Shown: one piece after another, positions 34,501 to 46,500 of the stretch
How the letters are laid out: the number at the start of each line of letters is the position of its first letter
Position numbering within the stretch: position 1 is the first letter of the stretch
NCBI GenBank assembly: GCA_038049695.1
Contig: CP142455.1
Span: 66,350,501 to 66,414,500 of the forward strand
Reading direction: 5' to 3'
Length of the DNA: 64,000 nt
Source of the DNA: Cinnamomum chago
Taxonomy: Eukaryota > Streptophyta > Magnoliopsida > Laurales > Lauraceae
Position numbers and translations under genes: made by a program
The notes under the pieces: model-generated
What the model saw: only the letters and a program-made list of their open reading frames with translations
Database searches by the model: none
What the model was told of the DNA's origin: nothing

Positions 34501-37500
34501 CCCTCTTCTTTTACCAAAAAAGTTTTTTTTTTTTTTAACCTACTCTCTCATGCCACTAAATGACAAAAGGCCATTACTTGGCCTTTTGTCATTTAGCAAC
34601 TTTTGATTTGACCTCTCTTCTTTTATTCTCTCTTGAAATGACCATTCACTTCATTTCACTAATTAAGTAATTTTACCAAACAAACCCCCTTGCAAGGCCT
34701 CTGGGCCCAATCCTATGATCAATCTAAACATCTCGTGCTCACTCCCCATGAATTAGCAGTCATCCAAATATTGATATTAATCTAAGCTCCATAGGCCCAT
34801 CAATTCATCATGCAAATTTGGGACCCATCCTACTTCATCTAACGGACAGGATTTCAAAAAATTTGAGGCCCTCATTCCATGATCAGATGATTCTCAAGTT
34901 TTGCACAAAGGTAAGACTCATAGGGAGACCCCTCAAACACCCTATTCCTCATGATTGACATGCTTCCTGATGGCCCCTACAAAGGGACACCCTGGTCATG
35001 CATGAAAATGATCCCCCCACCCCCTCTTCGATAGTCACCGATCCCGGTTTGCCCATCCGAATGGACTAGACCATTGGATCAATTGTGTACTACTTTTGGA
35101 CGGTGAAAACATGTGGCCCGTTGATCAATTGGTTTTTTTTTTTTGGTAATCCAGCCAAGGGGGCTGGGACCTAAGTGAGAGTCCGCACACACACGGGAAG
35201 ACAACTCACTCAAGTGGGAAAGGAGTCCGCACACATGGGAAGACAACCCACACAAGTGGGGAGGGAAGCCTGCATAGTCAAGAAGAGGTGGCGTACCTAG
35301 GGTTTAAACCCTGGGAAGCAAGGTGAAAAGTACTACTCCATCACCATACATAGGAGAGGGTCCCATCCCCAGGTGAGCCCCACAAGAAAGGCGAGCACTG
35401 GTGCTCAAGTGAGGGGGGCCCTTATATATATATAGGGAAGTGCTCTTGTGAGAGACACTCTCACCTTACTAGGAGAGATAAAGGTGGGGGCCCTTATATT
35501 TAAGTTGTTGACATTGGAAATGGATATGAGGGCCCCCACCTTATCTCTCATAGTAAGGTGAGAGTGTCTCTCAGAAAAGCACCTCCCATAAACTTGATCC
35601 AGTGGTCCAGTCCATTTGGATGGGTCTGATGGGCCCCACAGCCAGCTACACAACTTGCACACCTCAGACAAGGGATCACCCAAGTATATACATGCATACA
35701 ACCATGCGCGTGGTTTGCATGGACCTCTCCATATGCAGCTCACTGTGGGGCCCACCTGGGGATGGGGTTAGGGGGGATAGAAAGTTCTGGTTGGGGCCTA
35801 CCTATGTACAAAATATGGGACCCAACTGATCATCCTAACCCCTTGATCAGCGACCCACACTTTTCACCCCTTGAAAATGTGAGCACAGTCGATATAACGG
35901 TCTACTTATGGGTGACCCACACTTTTCACCCCTTGAAAATGTGAGCACAATCGATATAACGGTCTACTTATGGGTGTAAAAAAAATGGGATCAGTGTAAT
36001 TCAAGGGGGGGGTCCTCTCTGTGTGATCCATTCAGATGGGTGTTCAAGTGGGCCCCACTACGAGGTGCGCACGGAGGCACTGGATTATTTTCATACATAA
36101 ATACATACATATTATATATATATATAAACTTGTATAACAATTAATAACTATCTCCATATATATACTTATATAACAATTAATAACTATTTTCAGTGAAAAG
36201 TTTACCAGTTAGTGCAAGAGAATGATATCCACCACTTGCTATCTGAATTATATGAATGTCCTCAAGGCTAGGAACAGGCCGCGGTCTCCAATCGCTAACC
36301 CTATCACCCCTTCCAAGTTCATAGTTGGAGTTAGCTGTAAAAACAAAAAAGATGCTATTGAAATGAAAGCTAAAATCAGATTTTTCACTTGTGAGCATCA
36401 ATTGCATAATGCTTACTAGAGTGAAATACAATTTACATCAGTACTATACACTAAAAAGTTATCTACAAGTCTACCACAGGCAAGTGGAAATTATTTATTT
36501 TTTTATTTTTTTCTGAATAGTACAACTATTATTCTTGCAACCTGTGTACTCTAATTAATAAGTTCCTAGCTGTGTGACACTTATGGGCTATTAAGTATTG
36601 AACATGATACCTTATGTATTGTTTGATTGGCTGTCACAATGGATGCCAAGGGTGTTTTAAGGTTATCAAGCACAATAGAGCCCAAACCAGTATCCTAATT
36701 CCTAAGGACATGCCTAACCAACACATATGCATTGGCAGCAATGCCAGTGATGAGATTTCTTAGTTGATAATAAATAAAATAAACTTAGATAAAGGATAAG
36801 ATGCCATTTGGTTGATAGTGCAGAACCATACCTTTTTTTCATTTTTTATTTTTAGCATAGGTCCAAATATATAATCATCTTAGCAAGCCCTGAACCGCTC
36901 CAAATAGCTTTTTTTTTTTCTTTTACCATAGTTATAGTTGTGTACGCTCAACTTTGCAAGACCTGAACCATTCAAGTCATACACCCCGAACAACTCCTCT
37001 GAGGTGGTCCATTGAAGCAATATATATTCACCTTCAGGCTTCGTATCTTAAAATATGATTAGACCTTCAGTGAATAGTATTTAAAAAAAAAAATCATTTG
37101 TTTTCCATTTGCTAATGCCAAATCAAAGGGCTTAGTGGGCCCACTTTTCGGAATCCAGATTCTAACCACCACGATATGCTAAACGAGCCCATACAAGTTT
37201 CTTCAATTGATGGTTTGCCAGCTTTTTGGTGGTCGTGGGCAGCTGTGCATAGTATAATGGGGTGCTAGAGGAGAGTCAAAAGACAACTCAAGACAAAAAT
37301 TAACAATGGTTTACCTTCTCTGTCATGTGCGAATAGCTGTTGCGCAGACCAAGTTTTTAGGATCCAGCTATTTTTTCAACGGCAGAGGTTGATCATGATA
37401 ATTAAGACAGGATTGAGGATATAGATGTGGTAATTGGTGAAGCAGTAGGAAAATTATATAGTAACAACAATGATATGTTATACATTGTTAAAGAGTTTCT

Positions 37501-40500
37501 CAACAGAGGTTGTGACGTAACTTCAAGGGATGCTTACCAACCCAAAAAGAATGGCAAACCACGGGACAACATGTAGCTCTTGAATCTTTTTAAGTTTTGT
37601 GCAGATATTGGTGAAGGGTGTCCCTCTAGTACTATTATCATGGGAAGGGACTTCATTTAAGTGTCCCTCCTGAGTTGAAGGGGTCCTCCTAGTGTTTTGG
37701 GTGTTGTTTGTGGCCGTATGCGGCGATTGTGGCTGTTTCCATCTTTTGAGGCAATAAACTAAGTCATTATTCCAGGGAAAAAAAGAGTCAAAGAAACAAT
37801 TCAAATTAATCATTGAATGCTCCACTAGGTTTTTCCTTTATCAGAATCTCACCAACTCAGTGAGTATGTTTTATGGATTGAATCAAACTTTTGGAGTTGG
37901 TCTGATAACCTTCAAGAAAACAGAATAAGTCCTTAGTAAAGCCTTCAACCATAAGCGCTTAAAAAACTCACAAGCTCCACCGTGAGATATGAGAGACTTC
38001 TCAGCTAATATGTGGCCACCTGACATTCAGCCATGATTTCAAGGTATGACTGGGCTACAGCCAAATCAACCAAACAGTATCGTCGCCTAAGATCACATAA
38101 TCCAAGAAACCTTTCCAACCCTGTTTGTGGCAAGCCACAAGAAACAATTTATCAATCTGTTTCCATTCAGGTTAAACCAAAAGGTAAGACACCTCCTCTA
38201 CTCATGACGATAAGGTTCTCATTACATGAGACATGCGATCCTCAATCTATAAAGTCATCTCATGCACAATATCAAAAAGGATATTGGTCCTCTTATCTTA
38301 AGACTGAGTCCACAATTCCAACAATGGTGTTTGTTTTTTTAATCAAAGAAAATAGACTAAGGACCTCATTACTTTTACCCATGTCTCGCATAATCAGATG
38401 ATTCATAAACCAATGGAATCATAGATAGTAGAGTGGTATTCTGATTTATCTAATTGCAAATCATTTGGGCATCCCACATCTCATTATTGTCAAATGTTAG
38501 CTGTCATTTGTTTATTCTTCATTAGATGATACGTGCATGGCAATCTTACTCCAGGATAGTTTTAGTCACCCTCCTTTCCTCTACAATTGGCTTGTAGTTG
38601 TATGCAAACACGGACTTGGAAGGGTACCTTGCTTGTAGGAAATAAACTACCAGGCTAGAAATTTTCTTGGATTGCTTCTGCAAAGCATATATTGTAGCTT
38701 TTGGGTTTTTCTTTCTTTCTTATTTGGCCTAAAATGGAGCTAGCATAGATAGTGTACCATAAGAATCACCCTTACCCTTATGTACGTCATTTATACCTTT
38801 AGCACTATCTTCTATCTGGCCCCAATAAATGGTCAACCAACAGAGAGATGATTGGAAGAATAGAAAATAGAAATTGGAAAATGAAATTGGGTGCCAACCC
38901 TCTTTTTGGCTGCAATATATATATTGCTCTAACTGAATAATTACTAAAGATAATCCCTTTCATTGGGGCAATTTGCAATCCATATCCCCTTGAATTTGGA
39001 TTAGCTCAAATATAGTGTGCTTTACAAAAATATTACACAAATCATATCTTCACATAGTCATGAATGTGGATAGCACGATTAACCCTCCTCAAATTAATAT
39101 AGGGAGTCCGCCAACAACAATTTGTTTACAAAGAATTTTTCGTTCACCCGCGGTAGAGCTTTAGTGAAAATATCAGCAAACTGAAGATCAATAGTGACAT
39201 GAAGTAGAGTTAAGAGGTGTTCATCAAATGCTTCTCTACTGTAGTCATAGTTGAATTCAATACGTTTGGTCCTCTCATGAAAAAAAAGATTAGTTGCAAT
39301 TCCAATGGCACTGGTGTTCCAAGCATAAAGAGGAGTGGCACAATGCTATAAAAACCAATCTCATGAAGATGTCCACGTAGCCAGACAATCTCAGAACACG
39401 CAAAAGACATGGAACCTTTGGTTAAGGATGTGGAAAGTCAGTTTTGTTTTTTACATTTCCATGAAATCACGGCATTACCAAGATAGATCCACCAACCAAT
39501 CATAGAATGACAGGTGTCGAGACATCTTGCCCAATCAACATCAAAGTAGGTAGTGTGATCCAATGTGGAACAAGCAAGAAACAATTGGTTGTTGTTGAAA
39601 GAAATATTGATGTTCAGCAAAGACAACATTGCGAGTAATATGGATGTGGTGAATGGAGGGATCATAGCAAAGAATGCCTTTTTAATTAGAAGCCTATCCT
39701 AAGAAGACAATACGAGTGGATTAGGCAGAAAGTTTCATAGATCACAGGAGGAAGATGAGCAAAACAAAGAAAACCAAAGATATGAACATGATCATACCAG
39801 GGATGGTGACCATAGAGACAAAAAATAAGGAAACTAATGATGTAGTTTAGGAGGGGGAAGCTGATTGATGTGCTATCCTTGAAAGAGCTTCAGCCCAGAA
39901 AGAAGACGGAACAGAAGACTGGAGATCTAACAAATGACTATTTTTCCATTCAGTCACCCCCTTTTGTTGCAGAGTGTGAGGACAAGGTCTCTTGGACAAA
40001 ATCCCTTATTTGAGGCATATTCCCCCCTGGAGAGAACAGAGAATTTTGATGCTTTCGGAAAATTGGTTTTCAACAAGAGCTAAGAATTTTTTAAAAGCAT
40101 CAAATACTTCAAATTTTGAATGTAAGAAATATATCCATGTATGTGAAATGATAGGTGCAATACCCCCATATCAAAGCTATCATTTGAAAAACAATCATGA
40201 GTTGGAAAAGGAAGAGTCTTGCCTTTTCCCATTTTGCAACTAGAAAAAATCAAATGAAACATCATGTAAAGTAAAAGTATATTTATTTAACAGCAATCCT
40301 AAGTTCAACAATGACAAGTTTTCTTTTCAAATTGGGATGTCCTAACCAATTATGCCACAATCAGCACTCATTATTAAAGGAAGCAGAAAAGAAAGAAAAC
40401 ATAAATTTATTACTAGGGATTACCTTCATGCTGAGAGGAAAAGACTCTGCATTTAGGCCCCTTCCCAATCACTTTCCCAGATGTCTAATCCTACATGAGA

Positions 40501-43500
40501 ATTGCTAGAAGAAAATTAGATAGTGCAGTTACCGTCAACTAATTGTCCTATAGAAAGAAGATTGGTACACAATCAAGGAGGGAGCAATGTCTCAAATGGC
40601 TGTGACAAGGAGAAGCTCCCCATCCTCAGTGTGGACCTGTAGGGGTCCACTGTTTTTTTCTTTTTCACATGGTGAGATTTGCTGAGGAGAAAGTCATATG
40701 ATTGGAGGTTCCTGAATCAAGAAACCAGACTGGAGAGGATGAGGTATGAGTTTTACTTAAAAGGCCAAGTGCCGAAAAGGCAGATGGTATAATTTGTTGT
40801 ACAGTTGTACCACTTCAGGAGTCAAAGGAGGAAACTGTGCAGGCTCAAAAGTAGTGGCAGAGGAAGAGACATCAGACACAGCATGATAAGTGCAGTTGTT
40901 ACAATAATAAGGACACCTTTGGCATTCAAATATTATGTCCCGTCTTCTTACAGCAATCGCAAAATTCACTTACATTGATTTGCTAAATGCTCTAACACCA
41001 TGCAGATATAACTTGGAACTTTATTCAAATCTTAATTATGAGGCTTGAATTGGCTTGCAAATGCTACATCAAGAAAATTTGAAGACCCCTTCTATTGATC
41101 CGAAGTGGTTTGAATCAAACACCATTGCTCTTCATGAAGAAGCTCGGTTAGACATGTGTCTAAAGTTAGAGATGGAATGCAGGTCACGACCAAGGTCGGA
41201 ACAAATAAATTCATACTCACTTCGAAGCTTCATAAGAAATTGGACCCACTGATTAGTGGCATCAACTTGTTGAAAAGCTGGCAAAGCAACTTCGAGAACA
41301 GTTGCATAAACCAAATCCATGAAGTCAGTTTAAAGATTTCCAAATCCAAAATAATATTCCTGAGTAGTTTTAAAGGTCTGAGTGTATTCTGTGACTTCAA
41401 ATTTGAGCTAAAACCTCTAAGCCCAATTTTATTGATGAGAAATCATCTAAGGTATTCCATATTCCTTTGGCTGTTTTTATGTAGTCTTTGGTCAAGGACA
41501 ATTTGGGGACCAACTGAGCATAATATTCAACTAATGATTCATGAATTATTAGCTTCCCATTGTGCCCTTTTTGTGGCATCCTCAAGTTTTGGAGCTGTCC
41601 CATCAATGAGTACAGTTCTTTCCCTTTCACACACACAAGGAACTGAAACTCCCAATCAAAGTACCTTTTTTTTCCAGTGAATTTTATCGGAAAACTATCA
41701 GATGCAGCCTAAGAAGCACGGATACATAAAATAGGCCCCCGTATCCGTATCCCGGACGTATCGGACACGGATACGGTCGGATACGCGCTGGACACGTATG
41801 GGATACGCCAATTTCGTATCCGGAATTTTTTTTATTTTTTTTTAGCCGGACACGTGCGGGACACGCGCGGGACACGCACGTGTCCCCCACGGACTCGTTT
41901 AAAGCCCTTAAAAGTTAAAAAAGAGGAGAGACCGAGAGAAGAAACAGAAAGGAAGGAAAAAAAAAAAAAGAAGAGAGGGGAAGGAGGAATCGCCTGAGCC
42001 TAGCCCGTCGCCGTGCTCCCGCCGTCGCCGTGCCACCGCCGTCGCCGTGCTGCCGTGCTGCCGTCGCCGATTGTGCTGTTCTGCTGCCGTCTGCTGTCCA
42101 TTGCTGCCGTCTGCCGTCTGCCGTCTGCTGTTTCATCTCCACACTTTCAGGTTCTTTTCTCTTCTTTCTTTCCACTTGTTTCTTTCTTTCTCTTCATCTG
42201 TAAATGTTGGTTTTTGTTGGTTGATGCTATTCTGGTTAATGCTAATCTAGGGTTTTTTTTTTCTTACCCCTTAAATCATTTGGATTTTAGGGCTTTTTTT
42301 TTTTTTGCTGATCTTCTTTCTTTGCTTTCGATTGCTGTTGTTGCTGTTTTTTTTTTTTTTTTCTGCTTTTTTCTGTTCTCTGCCGTGTTTTTTTTTTTGC
42401 TGCATTTTTTTTCTGTTTTCTGTTCTCTGTTTTTTTCTGTGCTGTGTCTGCTGCTCTTGTTTCTTTCTTTTTTTCTTCTTTTCTTGATGCAATGCTACTG
42501 CTGCTGTTTCTCTTTTTTTTTTTTTTTTTTTCCCTTGATGTTATGCAACTGCTGCTGTTGTTGCTGTTTTTTTTTTTTTTTTTTCTGCTTCTTTTTTCTG
42601 TTCTCTGCCGTGTTTTTTTTTTTGCTGCATTTTTTTTCTGTTGCTGCTGCTGTTGTTGCTGTTCTCTGCCGTGTCTACTGCTGCTGTTGTTGCTGTTTTC
42701 TGTTCTCTGTTCTCTGTTTTTTTCTTTGCTGTGTTCTGCTACTGACTGATTGATTCTATGCTGCTGCTGCTCTTGTTTCTTTCTTTTTTTCTTCTTTTCT
42801 TGATGCAATGCTACTGCTGCTGTTTCTCTTTTTTTTTTTTTTTTCCCCCTTGATGCTGTGCTGCTGCTGCAATTTCTTTTTTTTCTTGATGCTATATAGC
42901 TGCTGGCCTGCTGCTGTTTCTTTTTTTCTTTTTTTCTTGATGCCATGATTTTAGGTGGCCTGATGGGGCCAATATGTTGTGTTTCCAGCAACCAAAGTTT
43001 GCTGTAATGGCTTCTAGTACGGGTGGTAGTACTAGTGCGTCTTCTCCCACTATTGAATTAGAAGACGCTCACAACCCCCTTTGGAGGTATGTGACAAAAC
43101 AGCAAAAACTTGGTGATGGAGGGGGAAATGTGTCGTGGCAATGCAATTTTTGCCATCAAAGCAAGAAAAGCTCATACACAAGTCATATAAATGGTGTATA
43201 AAAAATATTATTTTTTTTTTTTTTCAACGTATCCCTGACGTATCGTATCCTACTTTTTTGAGAAATGGCGTATCTGCGTATCCGTGTCGTATCGTATCCG
43301 TGTCCCGTATCCGTGTCCGTGCTTCTTAGGATGCAGCCATTAGGAATTAAGTATGCCTATTTCTGTGCAAATCCAACAATGGAATAACGATCAAACAGAA
43401 TATTTTATTCCAAAGTATATTACATGAATTACAAAAGTCTTGCTCAAACAAAAAAAGCCCTACAAGAAGCTAAACTGAAAAAGGCTCAGAAGTTATAGAT

Positions 43501-46500
43501 AGTGAAGGACAACACAATCCCTTTACTTTGGCAAGATTTTATTTTTTAATAACATTCACATTGGCAAGATTTATAAAGAAAAAATTCAACTCAATCCATA
43601 AATCTGATCAAGAAGCTCTATATCTATCACTTGCAGAAAAATTTCAGGAGAAATTTTTATTTTTTTTTTAATGGGAGAAAATTTTGAATATGCTTGATTT
43701 TATACGGTCCTGATGAAAAAAATGTGCAAAAAAATAGTCATTTGGTAAATCAGAAAAAAGACCTACCTCAGATCTCTAATAAATCCCAAAAAAATAGGGA
43801 TAATTCCATCCTGGCTTGGGTGATCTGAACTGTACTTATTTCTGGACAGAAAAGATCCAAAGTGAGCCCCACTAGTTTGATCAATAAAGGCCTAGCAATG
43901 AGTCTGAGCAGAGAAATCAACAACAATCTTAGTTGTCATCTGGAAATGGTTTGAAGATTAAAAAAACCCCTCTAATCTCTTTGAAAGAGAGTGAAGATTC
44001 ACAGATGTAGTGAGCTTAACTAACAAATGATAGGTAGCAGAAATCCCAGGATCCAAAAACCCTTGTTAATGTAAATAGCTGCTGGTAGCAATTGATACCT
44101 AGGAGAATCAATTCAATCAAGGAGACGCTCCTCAATGATACCATGACAAAGAGATGATTGGAAGAAAAGAAATTTGAATTAGCTTGGGTTCCCACCTCCT
44201 TCATGGGCTGCAGTGTACATGTTGCTCTGAAAAAAAATTACAGAAGATAATCCCCTTGATTGGGGCAATTTACAATCCACAGCCCCTTGACTTGGGTTCT
44301 CTCTAATCAATCTAATGGACTCCAAAAATATTACACAGATCATGTCTTCAAATTTCCCACGTGGATAGTCATCCACATGGCTAGCAATACTATTACCAAG
44401 GACACTTTAGTCAATGCACTATTAATCATCATTATAAGACCATTTATCAAAAGATGCAGAATGCATGATTTCCATAATCTCTGTTCTCTCCAGTTGATTC
44501 TCCTCTTTAAATCTCATGTCACTAAATCTTACTCCAGAAAAGTTGAAATAAACTACATGGCATAAATCAAGAAAGCTAACCAAAATAATATGAATGAAGA
44601 ACAAACATAAGAAGAAAGCAGTGATATTCTCACCTCCCCAGCTCCAAAGTTGCCCCTCTGAAGTCAATGCCATTGAGAAAAATCCACCACAAGAGACAGA
44701 AGCAGCAGGCACGGGTAAGGCAACTACTTTAGAGGGGACGCAAAGTGCACCACCCTCGCCTGGGCCACCGCCACCACCAAGGCCCAATCTTCCATCCCCT
44801 TCATCCCGACCCCATGTATATACTTCACCTACACCAATCACCCCATGCACAAACACGAATATAGATGAGTATGAGAAAAGCCAAAACAATATCAGCAGAC
44901 TGACACTTCAAATGGACAGTTCTAAAGTCACATGCAATGAAGCAAACGTAAAGGCAGAGTTGTTTCATAATCACAATTAAGCACAAAACCAAAATTGAAT
45001 AAAGGTAATTCCATAAAATAGTTGGACAGTGCCTTTCAACCATATGTACAGATCGTGACTTTAAATTCAATTGCTGGTGCAACTTACTTGGGAATTGGAG
45101 GAGTTCAAAGTGATTAATGGGGAGCACATCTGTCCTTTTTTTTTATTACGACGCATCAATGAAACTCGAAAAATAACTAGAAAGAGGAGTATATACATTT
45201 CAGCAATATTAAAACTAGAAACATCCTAACGTGAAAAACATTGCCAACTTTTCCATTAAAACTTTAATTACACTATTGTCTTATCATAAAAATGATATAT
45301 GGAATAATTGAGGACAAGGATGAAAATAACGGTACGCCCACCACCAAAACGCTACGTAGCAGCGGTGCGATTTGGAAAAATCATGAAAAAAATATGAAAA
45401 AATTGCAGAAAATCTAGAATATTGGAAAATGAGCGAAAATGTATTTTTTTTACAAAAATAACTAAGATAAGGGGGCGTAACGGTCCCCTCATTGTATGAA
45501 GCCCTAAATTGCTGTATAATATAAATAGAAAATAATAGTAATGATCATATTTTTTCACATGTGCTCATATTGCTTAGTTATGCTAACTTAGAAACTAATG
45601 AAAGGCTCATAAAAGAAAAAACTATGTCATGAAGTCAAAGAGTACCTAGAGAAAAAAAATACATCTACCAACGGGGGTGTCTAATAGGATATACTTAGAG
45701 AAGAATCCTTGATAAGAACTCTCTGTATCAACTGTAATTCGGCAAGATCATATGCTTTTTGGTGTTCTTTTAAACATAAAAGGGTAGAAAAGTTGTGTAA
45801 AAATGTTATTTGGAAAGAAGATTAAAAGAAATAAGTCTTATTATGCATTTTAAAAAAATTTGGAAAGCAGGAAATTTTCTCACCCTGTAGCGACCTCGTA
45901 GCGGACGTAGCGGCCGCTATGGGTGCGACAGGCGATATATCGGCCGTAGCGTGGCGGTGGCCACTGCTATGGCCGATATTTTCATCCATTATTGAGAAAG
46001 AATAGACAGAATAATAAGAAGAGAAATGAGACATGGAAAAGAGTGACAAATACCATTGTGGGTGCATTCTCCTTCTGTCAACACTTTCACTAAAAAGAGA
46101 ATACAAATGTTAGGAGATCCTTGATGATTTTTTATTATCCTAGCCTCTATCATTGTTCTGCTAAAATGAATCTAATTAGACATTTGTCAAGGACTTGGTG
46201 GAATTGAACACGCTTGCCTATGCAGCACTTGTACAAAGCACGTGTCTATCACACAAGTCAGCTTAACTCACTCAACTTTCAAGTGGCAATGACACTCAAG
46301 CCTCACAATCACACGTGAGAGATAAGATGGCAAAGAGAGCACTTTGGAGAAGAAAAAACTTGTCACTCAATTCTTGAGGATGGTTACAAATGAGGGAGGC
46401 CACCCCTATTTATAGTTGAGGCCTCACACAATGAGTGGTTAGAGTTGCATACATGTCACCATTTTAGTGGCTAAAGAGTATTGTACACTTCTCTATCCTA

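Larger units (their letters stand above)
34259..36205 (-). other. intron 4 of the RCC1 gene
   Basis: 1.9 kb, GT-AG. It contains a SINE-like stretch, a foldback MITE and a 62-bp tandem duplication. Confidence 0.85.
41709..43329 (+). mobile_element. hAT element with TIR CTAAGAAGCACGG and 8-bp TSD
   Basis: The ends CTAAGAAGCACGGATAC and GTCCGTGCTTCTTAG are inverted repeats. The TSD GATGCAGC lies at 41701-41708 and 43330-43337, of hAT length. Subterminal GTATCC and GGATACG motifs are repeated many times at both ends. The interior has a T-rich stretch with many CTG units (42050-42950) and one exon-like frame with a BED-type zinc finger. The catalytic region is missing, so it is non-autonomous. 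The family recurs at 51253-52608. Confidence 0.85.
40757..43340 (-). pseudogene. gag: Copia gag, interrupted by a hAT element just after its start codon
   Basis: The ATG is at 43340-43338; the codons for the first few residues are duplicated by the hAT TSD (GATGCAGC), and the frame resumes at 41708 with [20 protein letters not shown], then [11 protein letters not shown] and [12 protein letters not shown], the N-terminal and UBN2-like parts of Copia [20 protein letters not shown] and [12 protein letters not shown] follow after a frameshift (41320-41132). 40969-40757 has a Cys-rich stretch ([11 protein letters not shown]) in place of a clean zinc knuckle. Confidence 0.7.
38838..44396 (-). mobile_element. 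Copia retrotransposon, minus strand, diverged LTRs, internal deletion, nested hAT
   Basis: Two diverged ~245-250-bp LTRs (38838-39083 as 3' LTR, 44144-44396 as 5' LTR) share GAGATGATTGGAAGAA, ATAATCCC and GGGGCAATTT blocks. On the minus strand the 5' LTR is followed by TGGTATCATTG (44143-44133), a primer-binding site. The gag start is at 43340, GAG continues at 41708-41132, an integrase remnant lies at 39990-39680 and RNase H at 39665-39210, before a purine tract (TTTGAGGAGGG near 39084). Reverse transcriptase is largely missing. Strong LTR divergence indicates an old insertion. A hAT element (41709-43329) splits gag. Confidence 0.75.
36335..44633 (-). other. intron 3 of the RCC1 gene
   Basis: 8.3 kb, GT-AG. 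Its right part is a Copia element with a nested hAT. The 36435-38837 part holds no recognised gene; the frames there (for example 38033-38401) show no domain. Confidence 0.85.

Noticed and set aside
38033..38401. 122-codon plus-strand frame in intron 3
   Set aside because: No known motif, antisense to the host gene, no promoter or splice support.
42013..42991. Long frames of 234-246 codons on both strands
   Set aside because: They consist of Phe/Leu/Cys or Lys/Gln/Ser runs produced by poly-T and CTG repeats inside the hAT element; no real protein is expected.
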